The translations under genes were made by a program, and so were the position numbers. A stretch of DNA of 64,000 nucleotides from assembly GCA_902362375.1 (NCBI GenBank), contig CABIVS010000003.1:621178-685177 (forward strand), in the 5' to 3' direction. The stretch's first letter is position 1; each line of letters starts with the position of its first letter. The DNA is from Bacteroidaceae bacterium. Its GTDB lineage: Bacteria; Bacteroidota; Bacteroidia; Bacteroidales; Bacteroidaceae. The notes beneath the pieces are model-generated. The model did not search any database, was not told where the DNA came from, and was given only the letters and a program-made list of their open reading frames with translations. Shown here piece by piece: positions 1 to 8,497 of this stretch.

Positions 1-1
1 C

Positions 2-1738
2 AGCGGTTCTCCGCGTTGGGTACTCGATGGAAATGCCATTCTTTTCCAGACCGAACGTTATGGTATGCGTGCGCATGCTTCCTGGGGATCGCAACAGGAT
101 GTTATGTTGGTATTTCTCAATCAGGATGCTTATGATCGTTATCGTTTGAGTAAGGAAGATTTCGAATTGCTCAAGGAACTTGAAAAGGAACAAAAGAAAG
201 CAAAGGAGAAAGATGATAACAAGAAGAAAGACGGTGATAAGGAGAAGGCGGATGAGGAAAAAGCAGACCAGAAAGATATAGTAGTCGAGCTTAACGGCAT
301 TGAAGACCGTATCGTACGTCTGACTCCCAACTCTTCTGACTTAGGCAGTGCCATACTATCCAAAGATGGAGAGGATCTCTACTATTTCTCTGCTTTCGAA
401 GATGGATATGACCTTTGGAAAATGAATCTCCGTGAGAAAGAGACAAAACGTCTGCATAAACTCAATACCGGGTGGGCATCGCTGATGCTGGATAAAAAAG
501 GAGATATCTTCTTATTGGGAAGCCGCAATATGCAAAAGATGGATGCCAAGTCGGATGCTTTGAAATCAATCAGTTATCAGGCTGAAATGAAAATGGATTT
601 GGCAGCTGAACGTGAAGCGATGTTTGATCATGTGTACAAACAACATCAGAAACGTTTTTATAATGTCAATATGCACGGGGTAAACTGGGATGCCATGACT
701 AATGCTTATCGCAAATTCCTGCCTCACATTGATAACAATTATGACTTTGCAGAACTGTTGAGTGAATGGTTGGGCGAGTTGAATGTTTCACATACCGGAG
801 GACGCTATTCTCCCAAAGGTAAAGGCGATGTTACTTCCAATCTGGGACTTCTGTTCGACTGGGATTATCAGGGAAAAGGGATGCAGATTGCCGAAATTAT
901 CGAGAAAGGTCCGTTCGACCATTCACGTACCAAAGTAAAAGCAGGGTGTATCATTGAAAAGATTAACGGTGAGGAAATAACTCCCGATCATGACATCACT
1001 TGTCTGTTGAATAATAAAGCAGGGAAGAAGACCTTGATTTCAATCTACAATCCGCAAAATAAAGAACGTTGGGAAGAAGTTGTGATGCCGGTTACGAGCG
1101 GCCAACTGAATGGGTTGTTATACAAACGTTGGGTGAAACAGCGGGCGGCAGATGTTGAGAAATGGTCGAAAGGACGTTTGGGATATGTTCATATTCAATC
1201 CATGGGAGATGACAGTTTCCGTACCGTTTACTCGGATATTCTGGGAAAATATAACAACTGTGATGGAATTGTGATTGATACTCGGTTCAACGGTGGTGGT
1301 CGTTTGCATGAAGATATTGAAATACTGTTCAGTGGTCAGAAATACTTCACTCAAGTAGTCCGCGGACGTGAAGCGTGTGACATGCCAAGCCGTCGTTGGA
1401 ACAAGCCGTCTATTATGCTGCAATGTGAAGCCAACTATTCGAATGCACATGGAACTCCATGGGTATATAAACATCAAAATATAGGAAAACTTGTCGGTAT
1501 GCCTGTTCCGGGTACAATGACGAGCGTGTCTTGGGAAACTTTACAAGATCCTTCACTCGTCTTTGGTATTCCTATTGTCGGCTATCGTTTGCCTGATGGC
1601 AGTTATTTGGAAAACACCCAGTTGGAACCGGATGTGAAGGTTGCTAATGATCCGGAGACGGTTGTTAAGGGAGAGGATACCCAATTAAAAGTGGCTGTCG
1701 ATGAACTTCTGAAAGAAATAGATAAGCAGAAGAAGTAA
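2..1738 (+). CDS. Tricorn-like S41 family protease, 3' part (5' end outside window)
   Basis: The reading frame is open from base 2, so the first ATG at 65 is internal and the gene begins before the window. The visible 578 residues show the end of a beta-propeller-like region, a long Lys/Glu-rich charged insert (about residues 70-95), a PDZ-like domain (around GLLFDWDYQGKGMQIAEII) and a C-terminal S41 core with VIDTRFNGGG followed by NYSNAHG, where the Ser is the likely nucleophile by analogy with tricorn. Family members are large peptidases of the cell envelope or cytosol that degrade oligopeptides. The N-terminal propeller and any signal peptide cannot be judged. A strong terminator follows. 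Family assignment is good; substrate unknown. Confidence 0.85.
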   Translation, partial: SGSPRWVLDGNAILFQTERYGMRAHASWGSQQDVMLVFLNQDAYDRYRLSKEDFELLKELEKEQKKAKEKDDNKKKDGDKEKADEEKADQKDIVVELNGIEDRIVRLTPNSSDLGSAILSKDGEDLYYFSAFEDGYDLWKMNLREKETKRLHKLNTGWASLMLDKKGDIFLLGSRNMQKMDAKSDALKSISYQAEMKMDLAAEREAMFDHVYKQHQKRFYNVNMHGVNWDAMTNAYRKFLPHIDNNYDFAELLSEWLGELNVSHTGGRYSPKGKGDVTSNLGLLFDWDYQGKGMQIAEIIEKGPFDHSRTKVKAGCIIEKINGEEITPDHDITCLLNNKAGKKTLISIYNPQNKERWEEVVMPVTSGQLNGLLYKRWVKQRAADVEKWSKGRLGYVHIQSMGDDSFRTVYSDILGKYNNCDGIVIDTRFNGGGRLHEDIEILFSGQKYFTQVVRGREACDMPSRRWNKPSIMLQCEANYSNAHGTPWVYKHQNIGKLVGMPVPGTMTSVSWETLQDPSLVFGIPIVGYRLPDGSYLENTQLEPDVKVANDPETVVKGEDTQLKVAVDELLKEIDKQKK

Positions 1739-1765
1739 ATACAAAGTATAATTATATCTGAAATA

Positions 1766-1817
1766 AAAAGTCGCTTCTTTGAAAGAATCAATATCTTTTC
1801 AAAGAAGCGACCTTTTT
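1766..1817. terminator. Rho-independent terminator after the tricorn-like gene
   Basis: GTCGCTTCTTTGAAAG (from 1770) pairs with a complementary arm ending at 1811. A-runs on the left and T-runs on the right flank it, so it can act for both convergent genes. Confidence 0.8.
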
Positions 1818-1848
1818 ATAAGGTGTTTATTTAAAACTGACGCAGGAT

Positions 1849-2520
1849 TTACTTCCAGACTGGTAATAATTTATGGAGGGTCTTTCTCGTCATTATCTTT
1901 TGATTCAGGAAACTTACAATATATCCGGTTATGCAGGCTGCAATGAGTGACCCTTCACGTACTCCTTGAATACCTTGTGTCAGTAAGAGGGAGAGAATTA
2001 CGGCCATTGTAACCAAAGTAATATCAAAATAGACTTTGAACTTTCCGAACTCCTTGTTATAATGGCGGGACGCATATTTCACGAATGCTTCTGCACTCAT
2101 CATGGCTACTCTCGGTTTTAGTTCGAGAACTACTCCGATAGATTGCACCATGCATCCTGTAAGTAATAAAGCGATTGACATGCCATAATTGGCGGGATGC
2201 AGTTCACTTGTCAGCATCATATTAAAATCAATGAATGCCGAAAAGATAAAAGAGAACGGCATTTGAAGAAGAATTTCAATAATATCCTGCCGGGTTCTGT
2301 TTTTTCGGATTAACCAGAATTGTCCCAAGATAAGAACCATATTGATGATGAAGGTGCAAGTACCTAATGACAAAGGACTATTCAAGCTTAATACATAATT
2401 GATGCTCGATATGGGAGTAGTCCCTAGTGACGAGCGTATAATCAATACAATGCCTGCCGCTAAAAAATAAAGTCCGATAACAAATACTAAATACCTCTTG
2501 AAAACATCTTTCATTTCCAT
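1849..2520 (-). CDS. YczE/YitT-like integral membrane protein (DUF6198 type)
   Basis: A hydrophobic protein of about 223 residues with roughly five membrane segments. It resembles the YczE/YyaS/YitT membrane families: an N-terminal FVIGLYFLAAGIVLIIRSSLGTTPISS stretch (two parts), a middle ELKPRVAMMSAEAFVKY motif and a C-terminal FLNQKI tail. I chose the start at 2520 because an AGGAGG lies 8-9 bases upstream; an upstream ATG at 2559 would add 13 polar residues. It is divergent from the AraC regulator at 2675, which is therefore a candidate regulator. The transported substrate, if any, is unknown. Confidence 0.75.
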   Translation of the reverse strand: MEMKDVFKRYLVFVIGLYFLAAGIVLIIRSSLGTTPISSINYVLSLNSPLSLGTCTFIINMVLILGQFWLIRKNRTRQDIIEILLQMPFSFIFSAFIDFNMMLTSELHPANYGMSIALLLTGCMVQSIGVVLELKPRVAMMSAEAFVKYASRHYNKEFGKFKVYFDITLVTMAVILSLLLTQGIQGVREGSLIAACITGYIVSFLNQKIMTRKTLHKLLPVWK

Positions 2521-2622
2521 ACCTTTTTGACCTCCTTTATTTATTTTCCTTTCATGCATTGAAAAGGATATGCAAAGGTCCCGTTTTTTACTCTGAAACA
2601 GATTATCTAATTCCGTACACTT

Positions 2623-2653
2623 TTTGTCATATCCGAAACAAATCGTATTTTTA
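2623..2653 (+). promoter_or_regulatory. Bacteroides-type promoter for the AraC gene
   Basis: TTTG at 2623-2626, a 19-bp spacer, then TATTTTTA at 2646-2653, one mismatch from TAnnTTTG. The predicted start is near 2660, 15 bases before the ATG. Confidence 0.55.
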
Positions 2654-2674
2654 CGTCATAAAAAGAAGATGTAA

Positions 2675-3580
2675 ATGGTAAAATCTCGTATATTTGATAA
2701 TACGCAGCTGTTGAAGGAGCATCCGGAACTTCCTCATTATAAAGAGGAGGTAGTCTGTTTTAGGAGTGAATATAAAGACAGAAGTTATCCGGCAAATGAA
2801 TGTTATTTCAATCGGGAACTTTATATGATATTCGTTCTTGAAGGTCGTTCGGAGATTCTGCTGAATGGAGAGTTTATTGCGATAGAGCCGAATATGCTGC
2901 TTATTCATGGAGCAAATTATCTCACGGAGCATCTTTACTCAAGCCGTGATATTCAGTTTATTACTCTTGCCCTTTCCGAATCCATGCGGACAGACGACTC
3001 TTATTTGACACAAATAACGGCTATCTTATTGGCGACAATGAGGCAGAATAAACAATATACGATACAGTTGACAGAGTACGAAGCCCAAATCATCCGTAAG
3101 GAACTGGAAGTGTTGATGCGCCTGCTGAATATTGAACATCATTTTCTTTTCCGGCGCATACAGGCAGCGTGCAATGCTTTATTTCTTGATATAGCTGATT
3201 TTCTTTCCCGAAAGACAATTATTAAAAAAGAGGTCAGTCGTAAAGACCACGTTTTACAGGAGTTTCATGCATTGGTTACCCGGAATTTCAGGGAAGAACA
3301 TTTTGTGAGCTTTTATGCGGATAAACTGGCTATCAGTGAGCAGTACCTGGCCCGTATTGTACGTGCTGGAACAGGTAAGACTATCAATAGTATTATAAAC
3401 GAACTGTTGGTTATGGAAGCACGTACCTTGTTGAGTTCTACAAAATCTACGGTTGGGGAGATTGCTTCCAAGTTAGGGTTTAGTGATCCGGCAGCTTTTT
3501 GTAAGTTCTTCAAAAGGAATGCATTACAAACTCCATTGAATTATCGGAAAGGATTGTTACTTCATATCGAAATGAGATAG
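2675..3580 (+). CDS. AraC family transcriptional regulator
   Basis: 301 residues. The N-terminal half is a cupin-like sensing region (MLLIHGANYLTEHLY). The C-terminal half has the two helix-turn-helix motifs of the AraC family: FYADKLAISEQYLARIVRAGTGKTI... and VGEIASKLGFSDPAAFCKFFKRNALQTPLNYR. It is divergent from the YczE-like membrane protein, a common arrangement for local control. The inducer is unknown. A long hairpin follows the stop codon. Confidence 0.9.
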   Translation: MVKSRIFDNTQLLKEHPELPHYKEEVVCFRSEYKDRSYPANECYFNRELYMIFVLEGRSEILLNGEFIAIEPNMLLIHGANYLTEHLYSSRDIQFITLALSESMRTDDSYLTQITAILLATMRQNKQYTIQLTEYEAQIIRKELEVLMRLLNIEHHFLFRRIQAACNALFLDIADFLSRKTIIKKEVSRKDHVLQEFHALVTRNFREEHFVSFYADKLAISEQYLARIVRAGTGKTINSIINELLVMEARTLLSSTKSTVGEIASKLGFSDPAAFCKFFKRNALQTPLNYRKGLLLHIEMR

Positions 3581-3619
3581 GTTGATGTAATTGTCTTAAC
3601 CGACAATATACATCAACCT
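3579..3619. terminator. Bidirectional hairpin terminator between araC and dxs-like genes
   Basis: AGGTTGATGTA (3579-3589) pairs with TACATCAACCT (3609-3619), and inside it ATTGTC pairs with GACAAT. Together they give about 17 bp of stem between two convergent genes. There is no clear T-tract. Confidence 0.6.
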
Positions 3620-3647
3620 GTTGAATATATAGTGAATGGGGTTGATT

Positions 3648-5405
3648 TTAACCGATAAGTGTTGTGATATCTTCTACAATCTGCTCATCTGTCAAGTGAT
3701 TGGCACGGAGAAACTCCTGCAAATCAAAACGATCTACAAATTCTTTTTTAGCTCCATAGTTCAGGACTTTCATGTCTGTAGCACCATAGTAGCGGGCAAT
3801 TTTTTCACCGAAACCGCCATCCAATACACCGTCTTCCAATGTTATCACTAACTCGTGATCTGCTTTCAGCTCATCCATCAGTTCGTTGTCTACACCGGTG
3901 ATGTAACGCGGATTGATGAGTGTTGCGTCGACATTGGCTTTTTCTTTCAGAAGTGATGCAACCGACTGTCCTAATCCATAGAATGAACCCAAAGCCACAA
4001 TGGCCACTTTCGAACCGCGATGAGTAACTTTGTAACGATTGAGAATGCTGTAATCGGAATCTACCGGTTCTCCGCTACTGATTACATCTGTTGCCGGCAC
4101 GCGGATAGCAACCGGGTGTTCATTCTGGCGGATACTCCATTCCAGCATGGCAATATATTCTTCCTTACAAGTCGGAGCCAGATAAACCATATTAGGAATA
4201 TTGCTGATAAGCGGAATATCGAAGAAACAGAGATGAGTCACATCATTCATTCCGGATAACGTACCCCAGAAGACCAACAAAACAGCCGGATTGTTATTGA
4301 TACAAAGGTCTTGTGAAAGTTGATCGTAGGAGCGTTGGATGAATGTACTATATACTCCGTAAACGGGTTTCCCACCATTGGCTGCGATACCCGAAGCAAG
4401 AGCTACTGCGTGTTCCTCGGCAATGCCTACATCTACGAATTGCTTGCCTGCTTCCTGACGGTGGTCCGGAGTAAATCCCAGAACGGTGGGAGTACCAGAA
4501 GTGATTGTTACCACACGCGGGTCCTCCTTCATCTTTTTCAGCAGGTATTGGGCGGTTACCTCGCTGTAATCTTCTTCTTCATCACTCACTTTTGCTTCTC
4601 CGGTTTCTACATTGAATGGAGTACGCCAGTGGTAAGTCTCTTTATCTTGCTCGGCACGTGCATAACCCTTACCTTTTAATGTATTGATGTGTACTACTAT
4701 CGGATGCTGAATATCTTTCACTTTAGAGAAAGCTTCAATCAATGCCTGTACGTTATTACCATCATTTACATACATATAATCCAGTCCCATTGCCTTGAAG
4801 AAGTTGCATTCGCACTGACCGTTACTGTCACGTAATTCTTTCAGATTCTTGTACAATCCTCCGTGGTTCTCGGCAATAGACATCTGGTTGTCATTAACGA
4901 TAATAATCATGTTAGTACCAAGTTCTGCTACATAATCCAATCCTTCGAAAGCTTCACCTCCGCTTAAAGAACCATCCCCTATGACGGCTATGATATTTTC
5001 ATTGCCGCCTGTAAGGTCGCGTCCCTTTGCCAATCCGCTGGCCAGGCTGACAGAAGTAGAAGTATGTCCGATGATGAAGAAATCATGTTCACTTTCTTGC
5101 GGTTCGGTATAACCTGATACGTTATCGTATTTTTCCGGATGAAGGAACGCATCTTTACGACCGGTCAGCATCTTGTGTACATAACTCTGGTGCGATACGT
5201 CAAATATAATTTTGTCTTTGGGTGAATTGAATACATAGTGTAAAGCAATCGTTGCTTCCACCATTCCGAAATTAGGTCCGAAATGCCCGCCATGTTCACT
5301 TAATTTTTGCAGGAGTGCTGCACGGATTTCTCCACCTAACTCGTTTAGCTCTTTTTCCGACAGTTTCTTAACATCTGCAGGAGAATAAATATTTTCTAAA
5401 TACAT
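3648..5405 (-). CDS. dxs: 1-deoxy-D-xylulose-5-phosphate synthase-like transketolase
   Basis: 585 residues with DXS domain order: an N-terminal TPP domain (HQSYVHKMLTGR, and GDGSLSGGEAFEGLDY...NDNQMSIAENHGG for Mg/TPP binding), a pyrimidine-binding domain (VGIAEEHAVALASGIAANGG) and a transketolase C domain. DXS condenses pyruvate with glyceraldehyde-3-phosphate in the first step of the MEP isoprenoid pathway and feeds thiamine and pyridoxal synthesis. It is shorter than typical DXS (about 620-640 residues), so it may be a second, divergent copy; Bacteroides often has a longer one elsewhere (recalled, not seen here). It stands alone, with no MEP-pathway gene beside it. Confidence 0.8.
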   Translation of the reverse strand: MYLENIYSPADVKKLSEKELNELGGEIRAALLQKLSEHGGHFGPNFGMVEATIALHYVFNSPKDKIIFDVSHQSYVHKMLTGRKDAFLHPEKYDNVSGYTEPQESEHDFFIIGHTSTSVSLASGLAKGRDLTGGNENIIAVIGDGSLSGGEAFEGLDYVAELGTNMIIIVNDNQMSIAENHGGLYKNLKELRDSNGQCECNFFKAMGLDYMYVNDGNNVQALIEAFSKVKDIQHPIVVHINTLKGKGYARAEQDKETYHWRTPFNVETGEAKVSDEEEDYSEVTAQYLLKKMKEDPRVVTITSGTPTVLGFTPDHRQEAGKQFVDVGIAEEHAVALASGIAANGGKPVYGVYSTFIQRSYDQLSQDLCINNNPAVLLVFWGTLSGMNDVTHLCFFDIPLISNIPNMVYLAPTCKEEYIAMLEWSIRQNEHPVAIRVPATDVISSGEPVDSDYSILNRYKVTHRGSKVAIVALGSFYGLGQSVASLLKEKANVDATLINPRYITGVDNELMDELKADHELVITLEDGVLDGGFGEKIARYYGATDMKVLNYGAKKEFVDRFDLQEFLRANHLTDEQIVEDITTLIG

Positions 5406-5667
5406 ATCAAACAGTTTTTCTAAATAATGTTTTTACTTATTTCTTTATGACACCGCAAAGATACTGCAGGATTTGAAATCTGTTTGTATATGAATTACGG
5501 ATTAATTTACCCATATTACAGTTCCCCATAATAGGATAACTCAACTTTTATAAGGAAAAGTATTGATGTGTTATTAAAAAAAGAAACGTTTTCATTTTTG
5601 TGGAAGCATTTCTAGATTATATATGCGGAAAATACCTTATTATTATGAGCGATAAATATTCATAAGG

Positions 5668-5873
5668 TTATTTATGCAGTAGCATAATACGGCCATCTTT
5701 CTTATTTACAACAATATTATTTTCTCTTGCCAACCAATAGCTAAAACTGCTTCTTCAAAAGTCATAGTTAGCTTTTGACACAACTCTTGTATGGAAAATT
5801 CGAATGTTCTTTTCTCAAGTTCATTCCATACACGTCCGGCATTACTGCCAATTTCTGTAATTCTTAAATTCAT
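5668..5873 (-). pseudogene. Frameshifted winged-helix (DUF2582-type) small regulator
   Basis: The minus strand from ATG at 5871-5873 encodes MNLRITEIGSNAGRVWNELE... up to ...EEAVLAIGW. The frame then shifts and stops at 5706-5708, giving 55 residues. The +1-type alternative frame continues the family sequence ARENNIVVNKKDGRIMLLHK and stops at 5668-5670. The family normally reads GWLARE; here TGG-CAAGAG looks like the loss of one TTGG unit from a tandem TTGGTTGG, a 4-base slip. Small winged-helix proteins of this type are common in Bacteroides and of unknown role. A sequencing error is possible. Confidence 0.7.
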
Positions 5874-5910
5874 TTATCCAATTACATTCTTTCTTAATAT
5901 TCTACAATCT
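5874..5910. other. AT-rich spacer between pseudogene and operator
   Basis: With 5406-5667 this completes the 620-base gap between the dxs-like gene and the hydrolase. Apart from the pseudogene and the operator/promoter below, I see only AT-rich sequence. A 74-codon open frame at 5791-6012 has no recognisable protein and overlaps the pseudogene and operator. Confidence 0.5.
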
Positions 5911-5974
5911 GTAATTGGGGTTATAATGTCAGTAATTCGTCTACAAATGGTCTCTTTCTTTCATCGTACTTTTG
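5911..5974 (+). promoter_or_regulatory. Shared AraC-type operator plus promoter (copy 1)
   Basis: GTAATT half-sites begin at 5911 and 5932, exactly 21 bp (two helical turns) apart, with TTATAATGTCA between them. A perfect -7 box TACTTTTG lies at 5967-5974. The same roughly 33-bp block lies 56 bp before the -7 box at 22610 and at 25962. There is no good -33 TTTG, as expected when an activator overlaps that position. It drives the hydrolase operon. Confidence 0.65.
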
Positions 5975-6024
5975 CAATGTCGAAAATAGGTAATCAATTT
6001 ATTAATTATTAAAGCGCAAGAGAT

Positions 6025-7056
6025 ATGAAACGGATTTTATTATTAACGGCTGTATTTATGATGATGCTCGGAACCAGTTTTTCTTCAGCACAGACAAATG
6101 CTGATAATTTTTATAAAAGTGATCGGGTGGATGTAGAAAAAGTATCTTTTTCTAACCAATATAAGATGAAAGTAGTGGGTAATCTTTTTCTGCCCAAGAG
6201 TATGAAAGAAGGGGGAAAATATCCTGCAATCATTGTAGGGCATCCGATGGGAGCTGTTAAGGAGCAGAGTGCGAATCTCTATGCAACGAAAATGGCGGAA
6301 AGGGGATTTGTTACACTGTCCATCGATTTGTCTTTCTGGGGTGAGAGTGAAGGCGAGCCGCGTAATGCAGTTTTGCCGGAGGTTTATTCGGAGGACTTTA
6401 GCGCTGCGGTTGATTTTTTAGGTACGCGTCCGTTCGTTGACCGGAATCTTATTGGTGTAATTGGAATTTGTGGGAGCGGAAGTTTTGCTATCAGTGCAGC
6501 GAAAATAGATCCTCGTCTCAAGGCCATTGCAACAATCAGTATGTATAATATGGGAGCAGCCAACCGTAATGGATTAAATCACTCATTAACGTTGGAACAG
6601 AGAAAGCAAATAATGGCTGAAGCGGCGGAACAGCGTTATACAGAATTTTTGGGTGGGGAAACTAAATATACCAGTGGCACTGTACATCAGTTGACAGAAA
6701 CGTCCAATCCGATCGAACGGGAGTTTTATGAATTCTACCGTACGCAGAGAGGAGAATTTACTCCTGACGGAGCAACTCCTATGACCACTACACACCCTAC
6801 GCTCTCAAGCAATGTGAAATTTATGAATTTCTATCCTTTCGAAGATATTGAAACTATTTCACCCCGCCCCATGCTTTTCATCACCGGAGAGAATGCCCAT
6901 TCACGTGAGTTTAGTGAAGACGCCTATCGATTGGCTGCCGAACCTAAAGAACTGTATATAGTACCCGGTGCCGGACATGTAGATCTTTACGACCGTGTGG
7001 GTCTTATCCCGTTTAGTAAGCTGGAATCTTTCTTTAAGGAGTATCTGAAGAAATAA
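6025..7056 (+). CDS. Secreted alpha/beta hydrolase (dienelactone-hydrolase-like)
   Basis: 343 residues with a signal peptide (LLLTAVFMMMLGTSFSSAQ). The fold cues are GHPMG (oxyanion region), GICGSG, where the nucleophile position holds Cys as in dienelactone hydrolases, an acidic residue near ITGEN, and the catalytic His in GAGHVDLYD. It probably hydrolyses a small ester in the periplasm; substrate unknown. It is first in a run with the cyclophilin-like lipoprotein, DUF3737 and aminotransferase genes (gaps of 17, 8 and 3 bases), so these are likely co-transcribed from the operator-promoter at 5911. Confidence 0.8.
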   Translation: MKRILLLTAVFMMMLGTSFSSAQTNADNFYKSDRVDVEKVSFSNQYKMKVVGNLFLPKSMKEGGKYPAIIVGHPMGAVKEQSANLYATKMAERGFVTLSIDLSFWGESEGEPRNAVLPEVYSEDFSAAVDFLGTRPFVDRNLIGVIGICGSGSFAISAAKIDPRLKAIATISMYNMGAANRNGLNHSLTLEQRKQIMAEAAEQRYTEFLGGETKYTSGTVHQLTETSNPIEREFYEFYRTQRGEFTPDGATPMTTTHPTLSSNVKFMNFYPFEDIETISPRPMLFITGENAHSREFSEDAYRLAAEPKELYIVPGAGHVDLYDRVGLIPFSKLESFFKEYLKK

Positions 7057-7073
7057 GTTTCAATACTATAAAT

Positions 7074-7619
7074 ATGAGATACTATATAATAACAATTCTT
7101 GCTATACTGACATTATCAGTCGGTTCCGCATCATGTAGTGAAGATGAACCTATACAGGGAACAGGGCAACAGGTAATTCCGGGTAATGGCTCTAGTGATA
7201 ATGGCAGTAATAATAGTGGTAATAACACTGGTGATAACGACGATAACAATGATGATAATCCTGTGAGTAATAATCTTAAAGTAACAATCGGGACTGTTTC
7301 ATTCAATGCTACATTGGAAAATAATGAGACAGCAAAAGCATTTGAGAGATTGCTTCCTATGACAGTGAATATGTCCGAATTGAACAATAATGAAAAGTAT
7401 TATTATCTACAAAACGGTTTACCAACAACCCCATCCAGCCCAGGTACGATTCGGACAGGTGATTTGATGCTTTACGGATCCACTTGTGTGGTACTTTTTT
7501 ATGAAACTTTTTCCACTTCATACAGCTATACCCGTTTAGGGCGTATAACTAATCCTTCAGGGCTGCTTTCTGCCCTTGGAGCGGGAAGTGTAAATGTGAT
7601 TTTTGAAATAACAGACTAA
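7074..7619 (+). CDS. Lipoprotein with cyclophilin-like fold domain
   Basis: 181 residues. An SpII signal ends at the lipobox LSVGSASC. A low-complexity Gly/Asn/Asp linker (about residues 40-65) follows, then a C-terminal domain starting LKVTIGTVSFNATLENNETAKAF that resembles the cyclophilin-like domain family (PF18050 type): FERLLPMTVNM, GDLMLYGSTCVVLFYETF, YTRLGRI. This domain is often beside flavodoxins and aldo-keto reductases in Bacteroides (recalled), consistent with sharing the operator used by the flavodoxin promoters. Prolyl isomerase activity is not implied. Confidence 0.7.
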   Translation: MRYYIITILAILTLSVGSASCSEDEPIQGTGQQVIPGNGSSDNGSNNSGNNTGDNDDNNDDNPVSNNLKVTIGTVSFNATLENNETAKAFERLLPMTVNMSELNNNEKYYYLQNGLPTTPSSPGTIRTGDLMLYGSTCVVLFYETFSTSYSYTRLGRITNPSGLLSALGAGSVNVIFEITD

Positions 7620-7627
7620 AAAATAAA

Positions 7628-8494
7628 ATGATGCAACAAATAAGAAATAAAGAATATGGAGGCGAACGCCCTCTATTTGCAACCCATGACATTCAGTTGG
7701 AAGATGTAACGATTCATGCCGGTGAATCGGCACTGAAAGAATGTAGTAATATCATAGCGATAAACTGCCGTTTTGAAGGGAAATATCCTTTTTGGCACAC
7801 CAATGGATTCACTGTGAAGAATTGTCTTTTTACAGAAGGAGCTCGTGCTGCCCTATGGTATTCTCAAAGTCTGCAAATGGCGGATACCTTGGTGGAAGCA
7901 CCGAAGATGTTCCGTGAAATGGATGGGATAAAACTCGAAAATGTGCAGTTGCCCAATGCCTTGGAAACGTTTTGGTATTGTCGTAATATAGAACTGAAGA
8001 ACGTACAGATTGATAAAGCGGATTATCTTTTTATACATAGCGAGAATATCCATATACAAAATTACGCTCAAAATGGAAACTATTCGTTTCAATATTGCAA
8101 GAATGTAGAAATCCATAATGCAGTCATCAACTCCAAAGATGCTTTTTGGAATACGGAAAATGTAACTGTCTATGATTCGGAACTGAACGGAGAATATCTG
8201 GGATGGCATTCTAAAAATCTGCGTTTGGTAAATTGTAAGATTTCGGGCACTCAACCTCTTTGTTACGCACATGATCTGGTGATGGAAAATTGTACGATGG
8301 CGGAGGATGCTGACCTTGCTTTTGAACATAGTAGCGTGAAAGCAACGATTAAAAGTCCGGTTCATAGTGTGAAAAATCCTCGTACAGGGAGTATTGTTGC
8401 CGAAAGCTTCGGCACAATTATTCTGGATGAAAATCTGAAAGCACCGGGAAATTGTGAATTGAAGCTTTGGGACGACCTAACCTGTTTTGATTGA
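7628..8494 (+). CDS. DUF3737 family protein
   Basis: 288 residues with no signal peptide. It is built from repeated right-handed beta-helix-like rungs (NCRFEG, NCLFTEG, NVQLPN, NVQIDK, NAVINS, NCKISG, NCTMAE). The opening NKEYGGERPLFATHDIQLEDVTI and the recurring PFWHTN/AFWNTE/LGWHSKN segments fit DUF3737, a family of unknown function. It lies between the lipoprotein and the aminotransferase in the same operon. Two adjacent Met codons can start it. Confidence 0.75.
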   Translation: MMQQIRNKEYGGERPLFATHDIQLEDVTIHAGESALKECSNIIAINCRFEGKYPFWHTNGFTVKNCLFTEGARAALWYSQSLQMADTLVEAPKMFREMDGIKLENVQLPNALETFWYCRNIELKNVQIDKADYLFIHSENIHIQNYAQNGNYSFQYCKNVEIHNAVINSKDAFWNTENVTVYDSELNGEYLGWHSKNLRLVNCKISGTQPLCYAHDLVMENCTMAEDADLAFEHSSVKATIKSPVHSVKNPRTGSIVAESFGTIILDENLKAPGNCELKLWDDLTCFD

Positions 8495-8497
8495 TAT

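Noticed and set aside
5791..6012. 74-codon open frame before the hydrolase
   Set aside because: It overlaps the winged-helix pseudogene, the operator and the promoter, and its peptide has no domain-like pattern.
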